Below, piece after piece: positions 8,704 to 17,524 of a DNA stretch of 42,240 nucleotides. Position 1 is the stretch's first letter; each line of letters starts with the position of its first letter. The notes under the pieces were generated by a model. It worked only from the letters and a program-made list of their open reading frames with translations. It was not told the DNA's origin and ran no database searches. Origin of the DNA: Litoribacterium kuwaitense (GTDB lineage: Bacteria; Bacillota; Bacilli; Bacillales; DSM-28697); assembly GCF_011058155.1 (NCBI RefSeq), contig NZ_JAALFC010000028.1, forward strand, positions 1 to 42,240, in the 5' to 3' direction. A program made the position numbers and the translations under genes.

Positions 8704-9803
8704 TTAAGACTGGTGTTCTGGCATGGCGCCAATATACGTTGCTTGCGGACGGATAATCCGGTTGTTTTCATTTTGCTCGAACACGTGGGCGCTCCAGCCA
8801 GCCATTCGGGCTGATGAGAACGTCGGCGTGAATAACTCAGCCGGGAATTGCAACGCTTTTAAAATCGCTGCAGCATAGAACTCGACGTTTGCATACAGAT
8901 GACGCCCCGGCTTGTATTCCTGTAAAAGAGCGACTGCGGTTTTTTCGACGTGGTTGGCTAAGTCGAACCACGGGTCCCGTCCCTTTAATTCTAACGTAAT
9001 TGCTTTTAAAGCCTGCCCACGTGGATCAGCGGTTTTATATACCCGGTGACCGAAGCCCATAAGGCGCTCGCCGTTTTCGATCTTTTGGCGTAACACTGTT
9101 TCAGCGTTTTCTGGCGTCGAAATTTCTTCAAGTAAATCGATGACGCCAGACGGAGCTCCGCCGTGCAAAGGACCCTTCATTGCGCCGAGGGCACCTGTGA
9201 GTGCCGAGGCAAGGTCAGATTGTGTTGACGAGATGACCCGAGCGGTAAAGGTTGATGCATTTAAACCATGCTCTGCAGTTAGGATCATATATGCATTTAA
9301 GGCAGCAACGTGTGCTTCTTCAGGCTCTTCACCATAAAGCATATACAAAAACTGTGCGGCATGCTTTAGACCGGGCTTTGGCTGAATCGGCTCTAACCCT
9401 TTCATGCGTCGATAGCGGCGGGCGATCGCTGTCGGTAGCATCGCGGTTAAAAAGAGGGCCTGCTCCTTCGTTGCTGGCCATGTATAAGATGCGTCTCCTG
9501 CAGAAGATACGGCGGTACGCGCCGCTTCCATGAGATCAAAGGCAGGCGGCAGCTCATCAATCATTTTTCTACATGTAGAGGCAGATGGGCCGCATTCGAC
9601 CACGCTTCATAAAACACTTTCTTTTCATCGCCTAGTGGTAAATTCCCGTGCCATAACAGGTAGGCGACTTCTTCGTAATCCTTTTCCCGCGCCAAATCAG
9701 CTGCGAAATGCCCGCGGTAAACTAAAACCCCGTTTTTTCCATCGACTAAGCTCATATTTGTTTCTGCTGCAACGACTTGATCTAAACCATTAACAGTTGC
9801 CAT
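8704..9803 (-). pseudogene. citA: Citrate synthase (citA/mmgD type), interrupted by one frameshift
   Basis: Condenses acetyl-CoA (or propionyl-CoA) with oxaloacetate. ATG 9803 follows AAAGGAGAG. The first frame runs MATVNGLDQVV to HLPLHVEK. The second runs MIDELPPAFDL to the end and carries the catalytic regions AEHGLNASTFTARV, MGFGHRVYKTADPRG and SSARMAGWSAHVFEQ. The junction is a run of five T on the plus strand (9564-9568); a sixth would join HVEK to MIDEL and give about 366 residues, the normal length. Divergent from a LysR gene, as citA and citR are in B. subtilis. It could instead be a 2-methylcitrate synthase. Confidence 0.88.
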
Positions 9804-9870
9804 GTGCTTCTCTCCTTTAATAGGGCTCCGAAAGCCACAAATATCCATAGTTCTTATTGTAACAATGCAA

Positions 9871-9925
9871 ATTCATTCCGTATAATTAAAAAAAACGTAT
9901 AGATTCATTGATTATTATAATGAAT
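9871..9925. promoter_or_regulatory. Candidate operator for the LysR regulator
   Basis: ATTCATT at 9871-9877 and again at 9903-9909, the latter paired with AATGAAT (9919-9925) as an inverted repeat. The sites lie in the region shared by the citrate synthase and LysR genes. Operator role is inferred from position. Confidence 0.4.
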
Positions 9926-9946
9926 GAAAGTAAGGAGAGTCGGCTT

Positions 9947-10822
9947 ATGCAATCTACCTGGTTAAGGACCTTTCTCGTAGCGGCGGAGCACGAGCATTTT
10001 ATGAAAGCGGCAGATGTGCTGTTTATTTCTCAGCCTACGGTCACAAGCCATATTCGACACCTCGAAAAAGCTCTAGGGTGTGCTTTATTTCACAAGCATG
10101 GAAGAGGCGTGCGTCTGACGGAAGAAGGGCGACTGTTTTTGCCTCGGGCGGAAGGGATGTTGCACCAGCTAGAGGAAGGATATAAAGAGTTAAAGGATTA
10201 TCGACAAGGGTATCGGCAGTCTTTGCTCGTAGCGGTCAGTCCCATCGTTGCGGAAACGAAACTTCCGTTTTGGTTAAGGGCCTTTCAGCCACAGCATCCC
10301 GAAATACGTGTGGACGTACAAGTCAAAGAATCTGATGAAATTGGACAATTAGTGGCCCAAGGAAAAGCAGATGTCGGCTTAAGTCGTATGAAAACCCAAG
10401 CGCCCACGCTTATTAATACTTTCCTTTACGAAGAGGCGATTCGCTGCATCGCACCTCATGATGGAGGCGATGCGGAGACAAGCATCCCTTTAGGTCTGCA
10501 CGATTTTGTCCAGACAATGCCCGTGTTAAGTGGAAATCATCCAGAATATTGGCCGCAGCTTCTTGATAAGCTACGACAAAAATACCCCGGTTTAAGGGTC
10601 ATGGAGGTTTCGCAAATTCATATTACACGGCGCTTCGTTGAAGAGGGTCTTGGTTTTTCCTTTTTACCGGAATCGGCTGTGCGTAGAGAGCTCGTCGAAG
10701 GCAGGGTGTTGAATATTCCAGTCGATGGCTTAGGCTTGCAAAACACAGAAACCTTCGCTGTTCACCGGTCGTTGGATGAACGTGCGGAACGTTTTGTCCG
10801 ATGTATACAAAGGATCAAGTAA
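9947..10822 (+). CDS. citR: LysR family regulator, CitR-like
   Basis: A 291-residue LysR-type regulator. The winged helix-turn-helix is at about residues 1-60 (STWLRTFLVAAEHEHFMKAA, then ISQPTVTSHIRHLE). The rest is the effector-binding domain. ATG 9947 is preferred because TAAGGAGAG precedes it; an upstream ATA/ATG frame lacks a ribosome binding site. Divergent placement next to citrate synthase matches B. subtilis citR-citA, where CitR represses citA, so that role is inferred here. A GNAT gene follows after 15 bases and may be co-transcribed. Confidence 0.82.
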   Translation: MQSTWLRTFLVAAEHEHFMKAADVLFISQPTVTSHIRHLEKALGCALFHKHGRGVRLTEEGRLFLPRAEGMLHQLEEGYKELKDYRQGYRQSLLVAVSPIVAETKLPFWLRAFQPQHPEIRVDVQVKESDEIGQLVAQGKADVGLSRMKTQAPTLINTFLYEEAIRCIAPHDGGDAETSIPLGLHDFVQTMPVLSGNHPEYWPQLLDKLRQKYPGLRVMEVSQIHITRRFVEEGLGFSFLPESAVRRELVEGRVLNIPVDGLGLQNTETFAVHRSLDERAERFVRCIQRIK

Positions 10823-10837
10823 AAGGAGGTGATTCAA

Positions 10838-11380
10838 TTGTCACAATTAAAGAAGGTAATAAACACGGAACGTCTTACACTCGTGCCTATCTCTCAAGCG
10901 CACGCTGATGTCTTGTTCACGTATTGGTCCGATGATGAGGTCACCCGGTATATGAATATCGTGCCAATGAAAAAAATCGATGAGGCAAGGCAAATGATTG
11001 AGATGCTAGATCAATATGCAGATCAAGGGAATGCTGTACGATACGCGCTCGTTTTAGGCGATGGTCAAGTCGTTGGCTCTGTTGGTTTAAACGCGATAGA
11101 CACCCTGAATGACGGCGCTGAAATTGGTTATGACGTAGGGAAGCCATATTGGCGGCAAGGCTATGGGAAGGAAGCGCTCAACGCATTGATCAACTTTGCG
11201 TTTGACACGCTTCAAGTCAATCGTCTGGAAGCAAAAGTCATTCCAGACAATATGCCGTCGCTCGCTTTACTCGAAAAACTCGGGTTTGAAAAAGAAGGCT
11301 GCTTAAGGGAAAAAGAAAAAACCGAAACGGGCTATAGCGACTTATATTTGTACAGCTTGCTCAGGAAAGATCAATTGTAG
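10838..11380 (+). CDS. GNAT family N-acetyltransferase (RimJ/RimL type)
   Basis: A 180-residue acetyltransferase. It begins with the group hallmark INTERLTLVPISQAHADVL. The acetyl-CoA site is seen in AEIGYDVGKPYWRQGYGKEA, followed by NMPSLALLEKLGF. TTG 10838 is selected because AAGGAGG lies eight bases before it; the GTG at 10829 is inside that ribosome binding site. It follows the LysR gene closely. Substrate unknown. Confidence 0.85.
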   Translation: MSQLKKVINTERLTLVPISQAHADVLFTYWSDDEVTRYMNIVPMKKIDEARQMIEMLDQYADQGNAVRYALVLGDGQVVGSVGLNAIDTLNDGAEIGYDVGKPYWRQGYGKEALNALINFAFDTLQVNRLEAKVIPDNMPSLALLEKLGFEKEGCLREKEKTETGYSDLYLYSLLRKDQL

Positions 11381-11392
11381 TCTCTGCTTACT

Positions 11393-11737
11393 TTAGTATG
11401 TTGAAAAGGTTTTTGCGATTAGAATAAACAGAGCGACTACCGTAGCAACAAACGTCATTAAAGCACCTTGAACGAGGAAAAAGGTTTTGACTTTGTTTTC
11501 TCGTTTTTTTGTTCCGACATCTTTAGCAAAAGATAAATGAAGCGGAATAAAAAATAGTGAAAAACAAAAACCAATGCCTAAACCAATGAATATCACTTGA
11601 AGCCAAGCTGGAACATTCGCTTCGGTTAACGCCATAAAAGGTAATCCTAGCCAAAAACCGGCTGTAAGAACTAATAAGACAACGGTTATGAGAAATAGAA
11701 AAACATTTTTCTTCATTGTTTGTAAATAGAGCCTCAT
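11393..11737 (-). CDS. Hypothetical membrane protein
   Basis: About 115 residues with three hydrophobic helices (near VFLFLITVVLLVLTAGFW, WLQVIFIGLGIGFCFSLFF and FVATVVALFILIAK). The start is uncertain: ATG 11737 has GAGGAG only a few bases before it, ATG 11716 lacks a good site, and a TTG at 11776 is also in frame. I do not recognise the family. It converges on the GNAT gene. Confidence 0.55.
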   Translation of the reverse strand: MRLYLQTMKKNVFLFLITVVLLVLTAGFWLGLPFMALTEANVPAWLQVIFIGLGIGFCFSLFFIPLHLSFAKDVGTKKRENKVKTFFLVQGALMTFVATVVALFILIAKTFSTY

Positions 11738-11902
11738 GTCTCCTCTTTTTCCAGCAAACCGATCCATCCTCGTCAATACATGATCAAGGAAGGATCGATC
11801 TCGCTCTCACAGCACTCAACGAATCATACTCCAGCTGGCGAGTTTGTATGATCTCTTCGCATGAATGTGAATTCCTTTAAACATGTCACATCAAATGCCT
11901 TA

Positions 11903-12020
11903 GCCCGTTGACGAACGTTTCATCCATCGTTGCTAAGCCCGCTCACTTTTTCAAAGGTTCTCTTCGATTCTCCACGCGCTTAGGCTGAAAGGTGGTTTTC
12001 AGCTTGGGAGCTGCTCAGCC
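11903..12020. repeat. Dispersed intergenic repeat, copy A
   Basis: The block GCCCGTTGACGAACG, TTCATCC, TCGTTGCT, CCGCTC matches 19071-19123 with few mismatches. Both copies continue to CTTAGG and CTTGGGAGC or TTTGGGAGC. It contains the local hairpin GCTGAAA/TTTTCAGC. It sits between the IclR gene and the membrane-protein gene, in a stretch that otherwise holds no gene. Confidence 0.6.
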
Positions 12021-12051
12021 TTTTCTGAAACAAAGCCTAGGAAGACGTTGT

Positions 12052-12828
12052 CTACACTTTGACATTTGATTGATAAAGTGATGCTGAATAGCCAAGTTCT
12101 TCGGAAATGGCGTTGGCGAAGCCTTTGACGAGCTCTACGTAAGCGTCGATTTTTTCCGGTGTAAAGCGATCGGTCGCTCCCGAGATCGACAGGCTGGCCC
12201 GCACTTCACCTTCCCCATCGAAAATCGGTGCAGCAACTGCTGAGGCACCGGGCTCTCGACCATCGATGCTCTCGGCAACACCGTTTTGCTTGATCTGTAC
12301 GAGTTCATCAAATAAAGGAGCTCTGTCAAAGGGTGGGACATTCTCGTGTAAGATCGCAGAAATAAATGAATCTGACTGGTGCGCTAGCAGGGCTTTTCCG
12401 GCAGCTCCGCGCCAGAGCGGCAGCTTCGTACCGATTTTGACCCAAACCCTTACGTCGTGTTCTCCTTCACTCTGTTCCAAACACATGCGTTCCCTTCCAT
12501 CGATCATAAATAAATTGACCGTTTCCTTCGTAATGTTGCGAAGTTCGTCCATGAATGGGCGGGCACAATCACGCACCGTGAGAGATTGTGCTGCTGTCAT
12601 GCCTAATATATACATCTCTTTACTTAAATGATACGAGTTCGTTGTTTCTTTATAATTTATCATATTTTGTTGCGCCAACAAATGTAACAGACGTGTCGCT
12701 TCGTGCTCGCTTAAGCCTGTTTTTTCGGCAACGCTCTTGGCGGTGAGATCAAAATCATGTGGTTCAAATGCTTGTAACACATGGACGACCGCGTGAATGG
12801 TTGGTTCATGCATTTCCTTCATGGTCAT
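12052..12828 (-). CDS. IclR family transcriptional regulator
   Basis: A 258-residue regulator. The N-terminal helix-turn-helix is in DLTAKSVAEKTGLSEHEATR (about 26-45). The C-terminal IclR effector domain includes LWRGAAGKALLA and ASAVAAPIFDGEGEVRASLS. ATG 12828 follows GAAAGGATTGGC. IclR proteins often control catabolic genes beside them, but no such operon is adjacent, and the divergent gene encodes EIIA with about 200 bp between them. The ligand is unknown. Confidence 0.88.
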   Translation of the reverse strand: MTMKEMHEPTIHAVVHVLQAFEPHDFDLTAKSVAEKTGLSEHEATRLLHLLAQQNMINYKETTNSYHLSKEMYILGMTAAQSLTVRDCARPFMDELRNITKETVNLFMIDGRERMCLEQSEGEHDVRVWVKIGTKLPLWRGAAGKALLAHQSDSFISAILHENVPPFDRAPLFDELVQIKQNGVAESIDGREPGASAVAAPIFDGEGEVRASLSISGATDRFTPEKIDAYVELVKGFANAISEELGYSASLYQSNVKV

Positions 12829-13031
12829 GCCAATCCTTTCTATTTCTTAGTACTTATGTACAGTTGCTCGTTGTCTAAAGAGTGACATGTAAAAGAGGAG
12901 CCAACTATTCTTTTCCCCTTTTTTCCTCTTTTATAAACTAAAGTGAGGAAATCTGTGGTTAAAATCGGTGGGAAATTCAAATAGTAAGGACATGTTTGTG
13001 CATGTTTTTAACAAGTAAAGGAGCGGCATCG

Positions 13032-13511
13032 ATGTTCGCTAATCTTTTTGGAAGAACGAAAGCTGATCATGTCCTGGCGCCGATGACTGGAGAAATTGTT
13101 CCGCTGGAAAGTTTGTCTGATCCAAAGTTTTCTCAAAAAATGATGGGAGACGGTGTAGCCATTCAACCTGATGACGGGTTTGTCGTCTCGCCGGTAGATG
13201 GCAAAGTTACGGAGTTGTATATGACTCATCATGCGTTCGTTATTAAATCAAAGTCCGGCATCGAGTATTTGATTCATGTTGGCTTAGATACGGTTTTTTT
13301 AAACGGAGAAGGCTTTACGGCGCATGTCATTAAAGGCGACCGTGTGTCAGCCGGGGACCTTATACTGACCGTCGATTTGGCTCTTGTGAAGAAAAAAGCA
13401 GAATCGACCGTGAGTCCAATCGTCGTTGCTACTGAAGTTAAAAAGCTGATCGGTCATATTGGGCAAAAGGTGACCCGTGGTGAAACGGAAATGATGTATG
13501 TTGAAAAATAG
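13032..13511 (+). CDS. PTS glucose-family EIIA protein (YpqE/Crr-like)
   Basis: A 159-residue stand-alone EIIA. The domain runs from VLAPMTGEIVPLESLSDPKF to the end. H-containing motifs THHAFVIKSKSG and LIHVGLDTVFL hold the two active-site histidines, the second being the phosphorylated one. ATG 13032 follows AAAGGAG; an earlier in-frame ATG is less well placed. It would pass phosphate from HPr to EIIB domains that lack their own EIIA. The EIICBA at 5107-7071 already has an EIIA, so the partner is elsewhere or redundant. Confidence 0.9.
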   Translation: MFANLFGRTKADHVLAPMTGEIVPLESLSDPKFSQKMMGDGVAIQPDDGFVVSPVDGKVTELYMTHHAFVIKSKSGIEYLIHVGLDTVFLNGEGFTAHVIKGDRVSAGDLILTVDLALVKKKAESTVSPIVVATEVKKLIGHIGQKVTRGETEMMYVEK

Positions 13512-13790
13512 CGGCTAACAGAGAGATTGACGGAAAATAAGCAAGCGTAAAGATAAAATCAAACAGACAGCCGGTTTGATGATCATCATCGTAGAGGCAA
13601 GAGGGCGACAATGAATGATGACGACAAAGAGCGGTGTATGAAGCCAATGGTTCACTCGTTGCTAAATGAATGTCAATACGCTCTCCACAAAGGCTCTTTT
13701 CATGTGTATCATAAACGTAGGTTCCTTGATTGTCTCAAGGCACTCTCTGTTTCACACGATCGCTCGACAATAAACGAAGGAGAGATATTG

Positions 13791-14306
13791 ATGCAAAACA
13801 GGCCGGTGAAAGCGTGTTCCGATTCACGTGTCGTGAAAACCGTCCGTATTTTCCCAATTGATACGAATAGTCACGGCACGATGTTCGGTGGAAAGCTACT
13901 AAGTTATATGGATGAAGTGTCATCAATGTCTGCGTCAAGACATAGCCGCGGGGACGCAGTCACCGCCTCGATGGATTCTGTCGACTTTCTATCGCCGATT
14001 CGTTTAGACGATGCAGTAACGATCGAGTCGTACGTCACGTGGGTCGGTACGTCCTCAATGGAAGTGTTTATTAAAGTAACGGCTGAAGATTTAAAAACGG
14101 GAGTGTCACGACTTGCCAACACTGCTTTTCTAACTTTTGTTGCTTTGTCCGATGATGGTCGCAAAAAGGTCGTTCCGCTCATCCGTCCTGAAAGTGATGA
14201 AGAAAAAATGCTATATCAAGCGGCAGAAAAAAGGGCGGGACAACGAATCGAAAGGCGCCAGGAAAGCCGGGCATTTGCAAATACGTTGGCGGCTTCTATT
14301 AAATAA
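13791..14306 (+). CDS. ykhA: Acyl-CoA thioesterase, hotdog fold (YkhA-like)
   Basis: A 171-residue acyl-CoA hydrolase. The hotdog core begins DTNSHGTMFGGKLLSYMDEV, typical of the BACH/YkhA group, and continues through VTASMDSVDFLSPIRLDDAV. ATG 13791 follows GAAGGAGAG; the longer upstream frame is judged non-coding. The 280 bp before it contains only a small hairpin (CCTTGA/TCAAGG near 13724-13740) and no other gene that I can support. Confidence 0.87.
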   Translation: MQNRPVKACSDSRVVKTVRIFPIDTNSHGTMFGGKLLSYMDEVSSMSASRHSRGDAVTASMDSVDFLSPIRLDDAVTIESYVTWVGTSSMEVFIKVTAEDLKTGVSRLANTAFLTFVALSDDGRKKVVPLIRPESDEEKMLYQAAEKRAGQRIERRQESRAFANTLAASIK

Positions 14307-14353
14307 ACAATGATTGTGAGATTTGTCCGTCTATTTTTAAGACCGCATGCATA

Positions 14354-14380
14354 GATGTAAAAGAGAACCGATTTTACATC
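14354..14380. promoter_or_regulatory. Perfect inverted repeat before a small membrane protein gene
   Basis: GATGTAAAA (14354-14362) and TTTTACATC (14372-14380) are exact inverted copies with a 9-bp spacer. They end directly at the AAAGGAG ribosome binding site. It could be an operator, or an RNA stem near the ribosome binding site. Confidence 0.55.
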
Positions 14381-14395
14381 AAAGGAGACTATAAA

Positions 14396-14605
14396 TTGGC
14401 AACGGTGAATGTATATCGAATCAGTAGTGCATGCTTTCTCGTCATCAGCTTTTTACTTCTATTACGAGCAGTAATGTATGCTGAAGGCTCTCCGTTGTTA
14501 GCAGGAAGTCTAGGCGTGCTCGCGGTCGTCCAGTTTATGATCGGACGAGCTTTATATGATGCAGCAGCGTTTTCATCCGTGCAAAAGCGAGTCACAAATG
14601 AATAA
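14396..14605 (+). CDS. Small membrane protein
   Basis: A 69-residue protein from a TTG start with AAAGGAGA eight bases before it. It has two hydrophobic helices (about 9-27 and 34-52) and a short polar tail. Family not recognised. The perfect inverted repeat just upstream suggests specific control. A terminator follows. Confidence 0.65.
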   Translation: MATVNVYRISSACFLVISFLLLLRAVMYAEGSPLLAGSLGVLAVVQFMIGRALYDAAAFSSVQKRVTNE

Positions 14606-14621
14606 GTGTGCCGTTTAAGTT

Positions 14622-14656
14622 GATCCCGAGCAGCGTTGTCGTTCGGGGTTTTTGCA
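14622..14656 (+). terminator. Terminator
   Basis: CCCGA and TCGGG arms enclose a further short stem, followed by TTTTTG. Confidence 0.55.
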
Positions 14657-14736
14657 TTTCAAGCTGAGGTGTTGCTTAAATCGTTATAATTTCATCTCGC
14701 ATCGGTCAAGCTAGGGAAAAAGAAAGTGGGATGTGT

Positions 14737-16278
14737 ATGACACAAGAATCACAGCAATGGCCGCAAAAGCCCTTGTCGTTATGGCGCGACGCTGCTAGGC
14801 AAACAACACAGCACCCACCACTACAGCAGTCTGAGACTTCTGAAGTGGTGATCATCGGGGGCGGTCTCACCGGTTTGACAACAGCTTATTTACTTGCGAA
14901 AGAAGGAAAAGATGTCGTTCTACTTGAGGCAGGGAGGTTGATGACTGGAACGAGTGGTCATACGACAGCCAAGGTCACCGTCCAGCACGATCTCATTTAC
15001 GATGAGTTTCTAGCCCATTTCGGTCATGATGCGATAGAGGCGTACTATCGAGCCAATGATGAAGCGCTTCGTTGGATGAAGGCGTTGATCGCGCAGCATC
15101 AGATTGATTGTGATTGGACAGAAGAATCGGCATACTTGTACACGAGTCAAGCGTTGTCTGTGGATAAGCTTGAACGGGAAATGAGAGCGTATGATCGACT
15201 GAATATTCCGGGACAGCTTGTTCGCCAAGGCCTTCCTGACTATATGCACGCAAAATTAGCGCTGATGGTTCCAAATCAGGCGCATTTTCATCCGGTCAAA
15301 TATGCGGCGTTTTTATTAACTGAAGCTGAACGGATGGGCGCACGTATCTATGAGCAGACGACTGCGATGAAGCTTACAGACGAGCAGCGCCCCGTCATCA
15401 CTTGCGACAATGGGAGCACGGTTACGGCAGATCACGTCCTGATTTGTTCCCACTTCCCGTTCATCGACCAAGGTGGCTTTTATTTTACCCGAATGCACGC
15501 TAGTCGATCGTATGTACTGGCACTTGAGAGCCCGACACCCCCACCACAAGGCATGTTTTTAGAGGTTGACCCGCCACAGCATTCGTGGCGCGCTGCAAAC
15601 AGCACAGATGGGACACCGCTGCTATTATTAGGCGGAGAAGGACATAAAACAGGTCAAGGGTTAAATACGCATGAGCCGTACGAACAGTTGCTCAACTACG
15701 CTAAAAAAACTGTTGGTGTGACAAACGTTCATTACCGCTGGTCTGCACAAGACTTAATAACGAGCGATAAAATGCCTTATGTTGGTCCAATTACGAGAAG
15801 TCATCCAAATATTTGTATCGCTACTGGGTTCAGAAAATGGGGGATGACCAACAGTACGCAAGCGGCGCGACAAATGGCAAGGTATGTGACAGAAGGAAAG
15901 GCGTTTTTATCCGTAAGTGTACCGAGTCGCTTCAAGGCAGATCCCTCCCTTAAGCATATGGCACGGGAAAACGCGGATGTCGCCAAACACTTTGCCCGCG
16001 GGAAATTCGGTCTGGTCGCCAAAACCCCTGCAGACGTAAACAAAGGTGAAGGGGCTGTCGTCCGGTATCAAGGCCAACGCGCTGGTTTATATAAAGATGC
16101 ATCAGGCAAGGCTTTTCTCGTGGATACGACATGTACTCATTTAGGCTGTGAAGTCGATTGGAACGATGGCGATTGTGCTTGGGAGTGCCCGTGTCACGGT
16201 TCGCGATTTGCACCAACGGGTGAAGTGTTAAATGGACCTGCAAAAAAGCCGTTAAAGCGTCTGTTTAATGAGGATTGA
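14737..16278 (+). CDS. yhfW: FAD-dependent oxidoreductase with C-terminal Rieske domain (YhfW-like)
   Basis: About 513 residues. The DAO-type FAD fold starts at VVIIGGGLTGLTTAYLLAK, with GTSGHTTAKVT following. A Rieske [2Fe-2S] domain closes the protein, with ligands C and H in CTHLGCEVDW and CPCHGSRF. This two-part architecture matches B. subtilis YhfW. The role is an oxidation coupled to an iron-sulfur centre; the substrate is not known. ATG 14737 is chosen because the GAAAGTGGG site touches the earlier ATG 14731. The gene stands alone. Confidence 0.88.
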   Translation: MTQESQQWPQKPLSLWRDAARQTTQHPPLQQSETSEVVIIGGGLTGLTTAYLLAKEGKDVVLLEAGRLMTGTSGHTTAKVTVQHDLIYDEFLAHFGHDAIEAYYRANDEALRWMKALIAQHQIDCDWTEESAYLYTSQALSVDKLEREMRAYDRLNIPGQLVRQGLPDYMHAKLALMVPNQAHFHPVKYAAFLLTEAERMGARIYEQTTAMKLTDEQRPVITCDNGSTVTADHVLICSHFPFIDQGGFYFTRMHASRSYVLALESPTPPPQGMFLEVDPPQHSWRAANSTDGTPLLLLGGEGHKTGQGLNTHEPYEQLLNYAKKTVGVTNVHYRWSAQDLITSDKMPYVGPITRSHPNICIATGFRKWGMTNSTQAARQMARYVTEGKAFLSVSVPSRFKADPSLKHMARENADVAKHFARGKFGLVAKTPADVNKGEGAVVRYQGQRAGLYKDASGKAFLVDTTCTHLGCEVDWNDGDCAWECPCHGSRFAPTGEVLNGPAKKPLKRLFNED

Positions 16279-16317
16279 CCCTTTTCGACTGGTGGTTCGT
16301 GTTTTATAATAAAGGCG

Positions 16318-16425
16318 ACAAGGCTTTTTTCAGTGACTGGCGATGAAACGTGGAGGCTACCACGAGGAAGCTGAAAAAAAGAATTCTTCGTTTCGCGTGC
16401 CGTCCGCCTGGGCACCTGCGACCTA
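16318..16425 (+). promoter_or_regulatory. ZTP (pfl) riboswitch upstream of folD
   Basis: Conserved pfl elements are present in order. GTGACTGGCG (16333-16342) is followed by a GTGG/CCAC hairpin (near 16350-16363) and GAGGAAGC. The outer stem pairs CTTTTTTCAG (16324-16333) with CTGAAAAAAA (16371-16380). The 3' module is CCGCCTGGGCACCT (16404-16417), within the hairpin GTGCC/GGCAC. ZTP/ZMP signals low 10-formyl-tetrahydrofolate, and folD is a classic target. No strong terminator lies between the aptamer and the AGAGGAGG site, so control of translation seems more likely. Confidence 0.88.
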
Positions 16426-16468
16426 GAAGAATATATGGACAACATGTATCTTAGAGGAGGACGGTAGC

Positions 16469-17326
16469 GTGGGAGAACCAGTCATACTAGACGGAAGAAA
16501 AGTAGCACAAGCTATTCGGGAGGATGTCAGTGAGCGAGCAAGCCATCTCAAGCAAGCGAAAGGGATCACACCTTGCTTAGCAACGATCCTTGTCGGGGAT
16601 GACCCTTCTTCAGCAACATATGTGAAAATGAAGGGGAAAGCGTGTGAAAAGGTTGGTATCGATTCAAAGAAAGTAACCTTGCCAGCAGACATTACGCAAG
16701 ATGATCTCATGTCGACCATTCAATCACTAAACGATGACCCTGCCATTAATGGAATTTTATTGCAACACCCAATTCCCTCACATTTAGATGAGCGGGCAGC
16801 GTTTGAAGCGATTGATCCGGAAAAAGATGTAGATGGCGTTACGAGTGCTTCATTCGGACGCACAGGTCTCGGATTTGGACAATATCCTTCCTGCACGCCA
16901 GGAGCGATTATTTCCATTTTAGATTATTACGATATTCCTTTGGAAGGAAAGCATGCCGTCGTCGTAGGACGCAGCCCTATCCTTGGCAAGCCTGTATCTT
17001 TGTTGCTTTTGAACCGAAATGCGACAGTGACGATTTGCCATTCTCGGACTGTAGACGTCGCAGCGAAAGTGGCTGAAGCGGATGTGGTTGTAGCAGCCGT
17101 AGGTAAACCTGAGTTTGTCAAAGGACATTGGATCAAAGAAGGTGCAGTAGTCGTTGACGCTGGATACAATCCAGGCAACATCGGTGATGTAGAGTATGAC
17201 GCGAGCTATCAAAAAGCGAGTGCCATCACGCCTGTTCCTGGTGGCGTAGGACCAGTTACGATTGCGACGCTATTAAAGCAAACGATGGAATCCGCTGAAA
17301 AATCAGCTGGATTAAATAAATCATAG
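16469..17326 (+). CDS. folD: Bifunctional methylenetetrahydrofolate dehydrogenase/cyclohydrolase
   Basis: A 285-residue cytoplasmic enzyme that interconverts 5,10-methylene-, methenyl- and 10-formyl-tetrahydrofolate with NADP. The YxxxK active site is YVKMK (Y51, K55). GILLQHPIPSHL and the nucleotide-binding VVVGRSPILGKPVSLLL are intact, as is TPVPGGVGPVT. GTG start 16469 follows AGAGGAGGACGG. It stands alone, not in the usual nusB-xseAB cluster, and has a ZTP riboswitch leader. Confidence 0.97.
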   Translation: MGEPVILDGRKVAQAIREDVSERASHLKQAKGITPCLATILVGDDPSSATYVKMKGKACEKVGIDSKKVTLPADITQDDLMSTIQSLNDDPAINGILLQHPIPSHLDERAAFEAIDPEKDVDGVTSASFGRTGLGFGQYPSCTPGAIISILDYYDIPLEGKHAVVVGRSPILGKPVSLLLLNRNATVTICHSRTVDVAAKVAEADVVVAAVGKPEFVKGHWIKEGAVVVDAGYNPGNIGDVEYDASYQKASAITPVPGGVGPVTIATLLKQTMESAEKSAGLNKS

Positions 17327-17333
17327 ACGACTT

Positions 17334-17378
17334 ACCCCCAAAACGCAGTCACGTAAACCTGCCTTTGGGGGTTTTTTT
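17334..17378 (+). terminator. folD terminator
   Basis: ACCCCCAAA (17334-17342) pairs with TTTGGGGGT (17364-17372), then seven T. Confidence 0.9.
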
Positions 17379-17460
17379 GTGTCGTGAGATCATTAGGTCT
17401 CTTCATACGGCTTGTGCAAAATGCATTGGCAAGAAATGAAATTTACCGCGCAAATGTGCT

Positions 17461-17487
17461 TCAAATCTTAGCGTTCAATGTCGATAT
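17461..17487 (+). promoter_or_regulatory. Sigma-D-like flagellar promoter of motAB
   Basis: TCAA, 15 bases, then GTCGATAT (17480-17487). The sigma-D consensus is TAAA-N15-GCCGATAT, and B. subtilis motA is sigma-D dependent. It lies 38 bases before ATG 17525. Confidence 0.65.
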
Positions 17488-17524
17488 ATATAGGGTAGAA
17501 GACAGACGCAAAGGTGATGAAAAC

